DNA from: Limnephilus marmoratus
Lineage: Eukaryota; Arthropoda; Insecta; Trichoptera; Limnephilidae
Direction of reading: 5' to 3'
Assembly: GCA_917880885.1 (NCBI GenBank)
Contig: OU862919.1
Span: forward strand, 48,893,058 to 48,957,057
DNA length: 64,000 nucleotides
Shown here piece after piece: positions 13,201 to 25,200 of this stretch. Below the pieces are notes generated by a model. It saw only the letters and a list, made by a program, of their open reading frames with translations. It did no database searches and had not been told where the DNA came from. A program made the position numbers and the translations under genes. Every line of letters starts with the position of its first letter. Position 1 is the stretch's first letter.

Positions 13201-16200
13201 GATCATTCGATTTTTCATCATTTCATTTTTTTAACGGAAGTGTGAACAGGGCGCCCGACGTCCGGCTGTTTGTCGTCCCATTTTTAAACGAAAGTGAAAA
13301 CAGTTAATAAAAACTAAGGCTAATAGAGGAAAAAGGACAACACTGACCTCCGGAATTCCTTCCCGGTGGGGTGTCCAGTGCAATCTCTTCGAGGATGAGT
13401 GCCTTCACTCTCTTGGCGGTAGCCAGCATCAGGTGAGTCGGAGGTAGCATCGCCTGCAACACAAACAGAAAGGGTTAGTGACACTAACACTAAAAGCACT
13501 CAAATCTATTGTCATCAGAATGTGTAGGATGTTATAATCCCTTCAGCCGGACTCTCCGACCCATTGCCTTGCACCGCAGTGGGAGTGGATTTATACGTCT
13601 GTCACTCCTGGACACACTGCCCCTTGATTCCTATCCACCCCTCACACCTTTTTCCTTCCCAGAACCTTCTCTCCTTCATTTTCTTAAAAGACCTCCACAC
13701 AGCATCCTCAAAGATGACACAGGAATTGAGGAATATTATTTCCCTTGAAGCCTTTTCTGTGGAGCTAGTAAAAAAACTAATAAAAAAATTTTAAAAATTT
13801 ACTACCAATTCGACCGGTCAGTGGCTGAGTGGGCATTGCGTAGGGTCCCAATTCCTCGACTATCTAAGTCCTCCATCACGACACAAGCAAAATTTTCCGC
13901 TTGCTAAGGTGGTAGTAGGAGATTTTCAAACATTTTTGGGTTATTCGTAACGCGGGAATGTTTGTCTTTCTTTTTAAAACGAAACACAAAAAATCTTAAA
14001 AACATCATAAAAGTTTGACAGGGATGTATCGAAACTAGTAATAGAAAAATAAAAATTAAGTAACAAATGTACACGCGAAATAAAACTCATCAAAACAAAA
14101 CACTCCAATGTAGAATAAACTTTCCTAGTGGAAGACTTCAACAAAGTATCCACAAAGTCAGGCAAATTCTTCAACAAATTACCAATTCCTTCCCAATGGA
14201 GAGTAATATTTAACATTTTGGTCAGAAAAACATGATGAACTAAGTCTTACCTCCATAATCTTGATGGCCTTGTCAGCCTCTTCGCGCGCCTTGAAAAAGC
14301 GACCTGACGAGTATTCGTGCACGTACAGAGCGTAGGACAGGTCTTCATGTGCCATGGCCAGCACCAGGTTCTTCTCGCAGAACATGGACATCAGCATGTG
14401 CAGGGCTTCCTGATCAACAGAACAAACAAAGCATTCTATACAGTTAAACTGTACTCTATGGAAATCCAGCTGAGAGCTCCCTTTCTATACCTCTATTTCT
14501 GTTTTATCTATTTTGTTTTTGCTTTGTGAGCATTATTTATTTATTTATCTTTTATACATTATCTCCACACAGAAGGCCCTGAGGAAAAAAATTTCCCCTT
14601 ATTTCTTATTAATCATTAATGGTAAGGTCCTTCTTCCACAAGTATTTTTGCAACTACAGGCATGCATTTGCATAGAGGTTCGTACACAGGCACTTGTTGC
14701 TGACATTTTGTAAACTCGTCAGCAAAGCCAGTCTCCCGCGACCTCACATGGTTTAGACTAGAAACATGAATTCCACAAGTGTCAAACATTTTGTAACAAT
14801 GCTTGTGCTTTAGATGAATGGTAGGAACAAAGATATTCAAATACAAAAGAGATATGCTATGGTGTCCGCGCAACTGTCGGTGGACTACGCCCTAATTAGA
14901 GTAGTTTGCATACAAAAAGAATTTGTTCATTTCGTTGATTTTTTGAAGATGTGCTTAGTATTGGTTGACAATACAGTTTGAATACAGAAAGAATTCAGTT
15001 ATTTACTTTAACGTTCGTTTGGTATATTCGTTAATTATTCGTTCATTTAGTTTATTTGTTAATTGGAAAACAATATCGGCGACACCCGGAAGCGCAGTCC
15101 CACCTAGTAAAAACTGCAGATAGCACATCTACTTATATTTCAATATCTTTGGGCAGGAACAGGAATTAATTAGGCGACTTGAGGCTTTCGAGATGTGGAT
15201 CTACAGAAGAATACTTAAAATAAGCTGGATGGACAGGGTCACAAATGAAGATGTTATGGTTCGGATGAATAAAGAAAAGGAAGTAATTAAAACCATAAAA
15301 ATACGAAAACTTCAATATCTTGGACACGTGATGAGACATCCAGAGAAGTATGAGATCTTGAATCTCACAATGCAGGGAAAGATTGCCGGAAGACAGGGCC
15401 CTGGAAGAAGGAGAACCTCATGGCTGAAAAACCTGAGACAGTGGTTTGGCCAGTCTACCGTGGAGCTGTTCCGGGCCGCAGTAAACAAAGTCCGCATAGC
15501 CAACATGATAGCCAACGTCCGTTGAACGGACAAAGCACAAGAAGAAGAAGAAGGAACAAATGGTTCACAAAGAATGAAGGAATGTAAAAATGCCAGCAAC
15601 AGCAACTATCTTGTTGTAAGTGAGGTTATGAAAGCACTTTAGTTTTGACATTTTGAGAATTTGAGAATTCAACAATGATTGGTGGTGTTGGAGGTCTCGT
15701 AATAGATGTACGGACTGTGTGCGACAAGTTGTTTGCGACATGAGTACAGAACAAGAATATCGGGTACTTAATAATAATAAAGGCATTTAGATCACTAGCT
15801 CGTTGCACATCATAATATTTGACTTGATTATCTTGATAGTAAGATCACTGGCAATCCCTCGTAAACTTGATGAAGGAGATTGGGGTTGAACTCAAGCACC
15901 ATTTCATTGAACTTGCCACAGTTCCTGAGGTGGAACATCCACCTAATTACAGTGACTCACCTCGTAGACTGTGACGCTGTCCAGTATGGAGTCCACGTTG
16001 AGCAGGTAGAAGCCATAGTCCAGCAGCGTGAGGGAGTAGCGAGGGTCGGTGGTGCCGAGCCACAGTCGTGCCAGAGCCACGGCCTCGCGCATCAGCAGGC
16101 CCGCACGGCTGAATTCGCGCATCATGACGCACGCCTTGCCGCATATCCGAAGAACATCCACTGTTATTCTGGAATGGAGCAAGAAACTTACTTTAACTCG

Positions 16201-19200
16201 TTGAATGCCGCGAGTAAATGGGGTTGGTTGTAATCAATTAGCGTTCGCAAAAAGCGGCAGCCATGACACCCAATGTCCGGCGATTCTGACAGCGTCCTTG
16301 AGAAATTTCGTACATAGAAAGGTCAAAGTTGAAGACCAAAGAATTTTTCCCGCGCATGCGCAAGAACTGCGCACGTTCCCGCGCTCCGGTAAATCATTAA
16401 TATAAATTATATGGAGTCACCAAGCGAATTGCGGTTTTCTCTATGGTAAAGAGCGATAATAGAGCAAGCGATTCTGACCGTGTTCTTCATACACTTTCTT
16501 TATACATAAGGGTCAAAATCGCGTGTCAAAATCAGGACACGCCGGCGCACGAGCGGCAAATGAGTGGTTAATACACACGACCCAGAGAAGATGAACTGAC
16601 AAAAAGTTAGCACCATTGACTAGAGAATGATAGAGTAAGTGTCGTAATAATACAGAAAGAGAAAAATAAATAAATAACTTATTAGCATCGCATAGTTGCA
16701 CTCTTCTCTTGCAATCGCCCATTCTTTGTTAGACAGAGAATAGAATAGTTTCATCGCTTACATAATTTTTTAAAAATTACATTGTCAAATTATAATCACT
16801 TGTTCAGTTTTATGTGTAACGCCATTGTTGTTTGAAAATTTCTTTTGAACTGTGAGTCGGTACATTATAAAATATTACCATAAATACTACCTAAATGTCA
16901 TGAAATACTTTGCATTTTGGAAATACAAAGTATTTTATAACAGTGGTAATCCGAAGTGGAAAGAGCGGCAAGAAGCAGTGGCGGTCGGTGACTTTTTGTA
17001 GAAGGGATGCTGGAAAATTTACTATAATATACAAGGTGTCCGGAAACTCGTAGTACAAGCGGGAAACTGGAGACTCCACATCACATTTGGAGTCGATTTT
17101 GTGGTATAACTTTTTTCGATTTGAGCTTTCGTTTTCGAGAAAATCGGGTCCGAAGTTGGAATTTTTTTGGTTAAATTTGAAAAAATTGTTCACTAGGGGG
17201 TTGATTTCAGCTATGTAATGTCTTATAAAATGCATCGAAGGGTAAACCGGGCTCAAAATTTTTTTTAACCCTTTAGTTGCCGAAAAAATGGAAAAATAGA
17301 AAAAAAATAATATTAAAATCGAAATGCTGAGATCGAAAAAAAAAAGTTTTTTGGGTTCTCTACGTGATGTAGATTCACCAGTTTCCCGCTTGTACTACGA
17401 GTTTCCGGACACGTTGTATATTTACTATAAATAAATATACAAATCTGTATAATAGCGCACCAACAAGTTGCAATTGCTGACAAAAATATAATTAGCTTTA
17501 TAAATTTAAATAAATGAAGACAATATAAGCGAAACTCAATCGAAAATCTGGAAACAGAAAAATCAGAAAAACATATTGACACCTCTGGGACCAGATGTGT
17601 CCCAGAGGTGTCAATATGTTTTTCTGATTTTCCTATTTCCAGATTTTCGATTGAGTTTCGCTTATATTGTCTTCATTTATTTAAATATTACAATTTGAGG
17701 TTTTACTCATAAAGTTAAAATAAAAAATAGAAGCTTTATAAATCCTTAACACTCCGCAATATCCGTAATTATTAAATATAAGACACGGCCAGGAAAACAA
17801 TTTGGAGAATCCCGCACAACATAAGTCCAAAAAATTTTTGTATAACCACTGGAGCGACCATGTCGAATAATTCGACGTTTTGTTTTCTTCTAGGATTGCC
17901 CACGTCGAATAATTCGACGTTTATGACGTACCACTCGTAAACAATTAAAAATTATTTAATTATTTACCAGTACCTGGCCAATATTTATTCTGTTGGAAAG
18001 CTGGTAAAATTGTCTTTCATCTATGGCAACATCGATGCTTCTATAGTGCTTCTGGAAGGAATATTTCGCGGTTTAAAGTGACAGTTTATTTTACCTCCGA
18101 GGCAAAACTGTTTGAGAAATTGGATATATTTACACGTATTTTAAAATGCCGTAAGTGATTGAGTTTTTGCATTTTAACGCCATAATATATAATAGTGTAT
18201 TCGTGATTCAATTATTAATGTGTTTTCAACTCATTTGAATAAAAAATCAGAGTTTTTTTATCATATTTTCGATACAAAACTATTATTTCTGGTGGGGTTA
18301 GGTTTTTTAAGTTTTTAATTTGCAATTCAATTCGTAATTACTCCACTTGTGCATTTGAAATAGTGTTTTTCTATTAGAATGATTCATTACCAAGAGATAA
18401 TTATAAATTTTATTTAGGTGTGGTCATTTTTTCTCCAGATATTTGTAATTTTATAACTCAGTAGAAATGTCAAAAAGATCGTAAATTTATTAGATGAAAT
18501 TTAATGTAAAGTTACCATCACACAATTAATATGGGATTATTTCGTTTCGTTTTGTAATTAAATAATTTATTTACTTATTTTAAATTTCCACAGAGCCAAT
18601 AATCGAGAAGTCTCGCAATCCAGGTATAAATATATATTTTTAAAATTTTATATGATAAGATATATAAAAATCTATGATTTGATTCAAAATATAAAATCTA
18701 CATGAAATATGTGTTTAAGTGTACCAATGCCGAGCGGAAGAGGACGAGGACGAGGACGAGGAAGAGGCAGAGGCAGAGGCAGAGGGAGGGGGGCTGTGGG
18801 AGCTGGACGTGGAGCGGCACTGGCAGCTCGGTCTGGAGTGTTAGTATTTTTTAATGTGTTTTAAGAAGGTTTTTTTGCTGTGGCTATGTGTAACTATAAC
18901 TATAACTATGTGTAACTATAGCTATAACCACCACTCCAGGAGGAGTAAACAATATAAAAAAAGCTGCTGAAAAATTGTCTGCAACTGGCATCAAAATTGT
19001 TAGTCCTCAAGGCCGACTCCCCAAAATTGTGTTATATGACGTTCCCAAAGGTGATGTTTCTTCAGATTCTTCTCTTTTTGATGAAATTTTTATCAACAAC
19101 ATCGAGGGTAAGTGTAATATTACCAAAGAGGATCATATTAGAACTATGAGAAGAGTCTCTTTATTCGGCAAGAGAGATAGTTCTAGCATGAATATGATTC

Positions 19201-22200
19201 TTACATGTCACCCTGAGGTAAGAAAAGTACTCATAGACAGTGGTTTGTGCTTCCTCGGGTGGAATGCATGCCGTGCCCGCGACTACATTGGTGCTACTCG
19301 TTGCTTCAAGTGCCAACAGTATGGTCACATCAGTAAGGCTTGTACGCAGGAGCATTCCACTTGTCGCCACTGTGCGGCAACTGGTCACGATGTGGAGAAT
19401 TGCACTAAGAAGGCGCAAGCTGCTGTCTGTGCTACTTGCACACGTTTCAAAAAGCCAGCAACACATAATACTGGAGATCGGCTTTGCCCAGCCCAAATTG
19501 CAGCTATAGAAGCCCAAGTCAGATTAACCGACTATGGATTCTAACCTTCTTTCCCTTGGTCAGATAAATCTTCAGAGGTCTAGAGTGGCCACGCTTGAGG
19601 CACTGAAGATTATGACTGACAAAAAAATTGACATCTTGCTCATTCAGGAGCAATACACCTGGTTAGGTAGAACGCCTGTTCAATATCCGGGTGCGGTACT
19701 TGAAATTGGCCCAGCACCGGGGGCGGGAGTCCTGGTTAACATTTCGTTAATCAGTCCCCTCCTTCTGGTGGGACTGTCAAACGAGTACCAAACTTGTGTT
19801 TCACTTAATTTTGGAGACACTGAAATTATTTTAATTTCAGTCTATTTTAAACATTGTAATCCAGTTGGACCTCATATCTTGAGCCTGACGCGCGCACTAA
19901 ACGCGCTTAAAGGACGTAACATAGTTATTGGAGGAGACTTTAATGCTCGCTCACCGATGTGGTTTGACAATTTTGAACAACGGACGGAACGTTCAGACGC
20001 CGTCGAAGACCTTATTGCGACGCAAGGTCTTTCTTTAATAAATGAATCTGGTAGTATTTTTACTTTCAGTAATACACATGGTGAGAGCAATATTGATTTA
20101 ACTCTTTGCTCTGGATCGATTGCGGCCAAGATTTCTAAATGGAAGGTCCACGAATGTGCTATTAATTCTGATCACAGATTAATAACTTATATGGTGGGTG
20201 TCAAGAAGACCGAAGCTCCAAGATCCTCCTGGAACTTCAAAACTACTCGGGCGAATTGGGATAACTTTGGGGATGCTCTACGTGATACTTTAAGGGATTT
20301 TCATGACGTAGCAGCTAGAGATCCGGACAATTTGGGGAATTTTTTCAACGCGGCCGTGGTATCAGCTGCTGAATCGTCTCTGGGAAGAACAAACCCAAAG
20401 ACGATTATTAGGTCTCCGTGGTGGTCGAATGAGCTGACTTTGCTAAAGGGCACTTTTAAGAGAGCTTACAGAGCTTTAGGTGTCTTTAGACGGGTTGGTT
20501 GTACGGAGGAGGAGACATCCACCCTCAGGAGACAACTAAGTAGCTCTCGTAAAGCTTTCAAATCGGCTGTACTTTTGGCTAAACGAGCTGCTTGGCATAA
20601 TTGGGTTAAAGATGTTGGTAACTCTAACCCATGGGATATTTATAGCGCCATTGAAAAAACGGGTAAAGGTTCTGATCGGTTTTTATCTAGTGTTATCGAC
20701 AATGATAACGGGAACGTTGAGAGTATTAACGTGGTAACTACTCTCAATACACTTCTGGGAAAGTTAGTTCCCTTAGATTCAGTCATTGGGGAAAGCGACC
20801 ACCACCAACAGATTAGAAATCAATCACGGATTCCTCCAATCCTCTCCCAGGAGGAAAAAATTTCTAAAATAACTAGAGCTGAAATAGAAATTATAATTAA
20901 GGGTTTGAGTCCTAGGAAGGCACCAGGGCATGATAAATTGAATAGTATAATTGTGAGGTATGTATGGATCCATGCCAAGGAAGAACTCTTTCAGGTTATG
21001 GAAACGTGTATGAGAAGGGGAGTTTTCCCTTCTGTATGGAAGAAAGGCGTGCTCAGGATCATACCTAAAGGGAACGACAAAAAAAGAACGGATATTAAAG
21101 CTTATCGACCAATAACACTTCTTCCTGTATTGGGGAAAATATTGGAAAAAATTATTCAAAATCGTCTACGAGAAACATTAACACCATCATATGTACATCA
21201 ATATGGATTCGTCCCAGGTAAGTCCACGGAGCACGCCATTATGACTGCGCTTGACTGGGTGAAGGTCTGCACAAAGAGGTACGTAATCGGTATCTTCTTA
21301 GATATAACTGGTGCCTTCGATAATGCATGGTGGGAGATGATTTTAACTAAATTAAAGAATCGTAATTGTCCAAGAAAACTTTTTCAAATATCTTGTGATT
21401 ATTTTAAAGATAGAAAAATTATAATTTCTTTTGGTGATTGTATCATTGAAAGAGATGTGGACATGGGTTGTCCCCAAGGTTCTCCCCTTGCACCGGATTT
21501 CTGGAATATTTTATTCGATGACTCCTCCAGGTTACCCTTACCTGAAGGCACTATTGCGATTGATTACGCAGACGACAAATTGTATTTGGTCTCTGGGGAC
21601 AGTAGAAAAGAAGTTGAAAATAAAGCTGAAGAAGGTTTGAAAATGATTCTTAACTGGGGAAAGGAAAACAGACTGACTTTTGCTCCCCATAAGACCGTGG
21701 GTCTCCTTATGAAAGGCTCCCTCAGTAGAGGTAGAAACCCTTTCATAAAAATGGGAGATACTGCAATCCGTTTTGTAGAGAGTACTAAATATTTAGGCGT
21801 TACATTAGACAGATCGTCCTCGTTCTTGACTCACGTTAAAAGCGTTTCTAGTAAGGCCCAGGCTCTCTTCTTAAAACTGAGAAGAATCTCAACTGCTGAA
21901 TGGGGTTTACGTTTCCCTGCGCTCCGTCTATTATACAGATGCGTATATGTGACACAAGTCTCATATGGTGCCTGTGTATGGGAACATCGACTCGGTAATT
22001 CACTTATTCATTCAGCGCTTAAGAGGGGCCAGCGAATCCCCTTACTGGCGCTTTCAGGAGCCTACAGAACAGTTTCATCGGATGTTTTGCCAATTTTGGC
22101 TGGCATTTTGCCAATTGATTTAGAAATTAGGGAAGTTTTGACAAAGAAGTGTCTGAAAAGAGGAAGACCTGTAAACCACCTTGGTATTGAATTAATACCT

Positions 22201-25200
22201 GGTGGAGCAGTGCCTCTCCCTGAACTTCTAAAGATGATGAGAATAAAAACGCTGAGTGAATGGCAGATAAGATGGGATAGATCGAATATGGGAAGATGGA
22301 CCTTCTCCTTCTTTCCATCAGTTAAAATCAGAATGGAAGGGGCATATCTTTTAATGGACCACCATATCACCCAATTGCTTTCTGGGCATGGGGAGTTTAG
22401 AGGTAGACTTCACAGACTGGCTCTATCATCCCATCCCAATTGCGCTTGTGGTGATACCGACCAAACAGCCGAGCACATTTTGTGGCACTGTGAGATTTTG
22501 ACGGATGCTCGAGACGAAATGATTGATGGTTTACAAGTTATTACGAGACCTGCTTGGAATACAGATCTCGTCTCGAATAAGGTGAACTTTGAGTGCCTGA
22601 GGAAATTCACGAAAGTTTGGGTTGAGAGATGGCCTGTTCTTAGAGTCGCTGAGTAGCTGTAAAACAACTTAGGTACCAGGTGTATTTTGCTTCTGAATTC
22701 ACGGACACTCTTCATGATTCCTTTACATTTACCGCTTGGATTTAATTGTTATGATTTATGTGTTTTGCGTTTCTGTAATATGTTATTTCTTTTATTTTAT
22801 TAACATTTATTTTATTATAAATTAGGATTTATATGTTATATTTTACATTTGCGTTATTATATTATTTTGTTCACTATGTTTTAAAAAAATGTATATAATT
22901 GCCTTGCGATTTGTTTTATTAATAATTATTATACTACTGTTAATTTATGCCATGTTCCTTGTTTTGTTTTGTTTTGTTTGTCTTTAACTGTTTCAATGTT
23001 TTACTGGATGAACTAAACTCCAATTTTATTTTTTTTCTCCCCTATCCCCATACGGGGGTGTGCTGGACCTCATCCCTGCTTCATCTTTAGTTACATTCCT
23101 AATTTTGCAGATCCTTCTCAAATCTATCTGCGCCTCCCCCAATGACATGTGCAGGCTTGAGGCTTGATCAGACGACCTTGACTATTCTTTGTCCTGCCTC
23201 TGACTACCCAACGCTGAAATTTCTTTTAGTCTTCGGGTATTTTACCCCAAATATTCAGCTAACATTCTTTGAGGCTTCACTGAGTGGTTGGCTAAGGGAC
23301 ACGGAAGCTAAGTGTAGTTTATGATCAGACCGAAAGCCATTCACATTTTTTGTTGGTACTTGCCAATTGATTTGAGATTTATTGTATTACTTATGTTCTC
23401 TATTTTATGCAGGTGCTTGCGGGTTTTTACAGATGCAATGCCGCCTCATGGAGCCTCATGAATGAGTTTTTCTTTTGCCCTGTTTAATTATCTTTGTCTT
23501 ACTAACCTATTTTTTGCATTTTGTTTTTCCTGTTAAGCACTTGCATACTGCTTACTAACAACGTATGCATGGACACTGGAGGTCTAGATTCGTTCAAAAT
23601 AAATAAATGTAGCTTCGTTTAACAAAAAAAATTAGAATCTTGCGAGAGCCTTGAAGGAGTAACCATCAGTTACTTATACCAAGGCGGGTAAGAGGTGGAT
23701 TACCTCCACTGTGGCTATGTGTTGAGCTCATCATATATATTTTAATTTATTTTAACAGTGACCCTGATCTGGTTATGGTGCGGGAGGATCGCGCCAGGGC
23801 CCTGTCTGCTTCTTTCCAAGCGGAACTAGAAAGCCGCAAATTTAAGAAGCAGGCGGCGCGGATCCTGCTCCCCACCGCGCCTGCAAGAAAAGCTAAACGA
23901 AAGTAAGTTATCGTCTCTAGATGCATTACACAATATTATTGTTTTTCCCCGAGAGCTTTCTGCCACCGTGAGAGTTGGATGGATCAGCGCTCTGTGCATT
24001 ATGCACATGCAGTAAAATCAGCGCTACTCCAATTCTTATTGTTTTTATTTACTGTTTCACGAGTGAATGACAACGATTCATATGATTTATGTATATGTTT
24101 TCAGAATTCCATCTCCGGAGAGAGTAGCGTGTCCCTTTTCACAGGGGACACCTTCAACGCTGCCATCGCCTATTCCCCCACCGTGGTTGTGCAACGTTCC
24201 ATCTATCACAATGACCCAAGCAACGGCTCCCGCTGTGCCAACGCGGGCGGCTTCTCCAGAGCCGTTACCTGGGACATCGCGGGATGGGGAACTGAGGGGC
24301 GATCTCTCTCTGGAGCATAGCTACCATAGAGAGCTGTGGGTGGACGTGCCGTTCTGCCAGGAAGTGTCTGAGTTTGGAAACGGTGAGTTTTTTTTTAATA
24401 CATCATACCAGAGGCGTTCCGTAATTGAAATATAGACATATTAAATCAATTTATGTTTTGTACATTTCAGAGCCAGGCATGGACGGAACGGGGACGGGTG
24501 ACGTTGCTGCAGCTCTCTATTATGATGAGTGGGCACTTGAAAACCGTAAGTTATAAAACTAACTAACTAACTAACTAACCTTCACGCCATTTCTCTACAT
24601 TAAGCTAATTTAAGTTAATCAATACATTGTTTTATTGTGCCTCGCTCTAGAGCGATACTCTCAGTATCGCTCTGGTGAGAGCCCACTATTCAGAATTGAA
24701 CATTGCTTGAAAATCGTGGAATGGGGAACGCCAGTGGGGCGATCACTCTCTGGAGCATGGCTACCATAGAGAGCTGTGGGTGGACGTGCCGTTCTGCCAG
24801 GAAGTGTCTGTGTTTGGAAACAGTGAGATTATTGTTTTAAAACGTCATATCAGAGGCGTTCCGTAATTGAAATAAAGACACATTAAATCAATTTGTGTTA
24901 TATACATTTCAGAACCAGGCATGGACAGAGCGGGTGAATTTGATGCTGCATCTCTTCACCATGATCAGTCGGCATTTGAAGACCGTAAGTTATAAAACTA
25001 ACTAACTAACTAACAATGCCATTTCGCTACATGGGTAGGCAGAGGATGGACCGCCATACAATTTGGTCTTGGCACTCACACTCTTTTCTTCATTCAAACT
25101 CATTTATACCTGCCCTTGTGTTATTCTGACATTGCGCGCCTCAAATATTTGATTAACTTGATCGAGCCAAGAGTTCATTATCTTAAAGCGTTGTACCAAA

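Larger units (their letters stand above)
18892..23708 (+). mobile_element. R1-clade LINE, 5'-truncated, with 14-bp target duplication
   Basis: Bounded by identical CTGTGGCTATGTGT at 18878-18891 and 23709-23722, a direct sign of target-primed insertion. It lacks the 5' end (ORF1 starts mid-gene after an ACTATA run) but keeps the end of ORF1 and a complete ORF2, then about 1 kb of 3' UTR. It sits inside an intron of the piggyBac gene, so it is the younger insertion. Confidence 0.88.
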
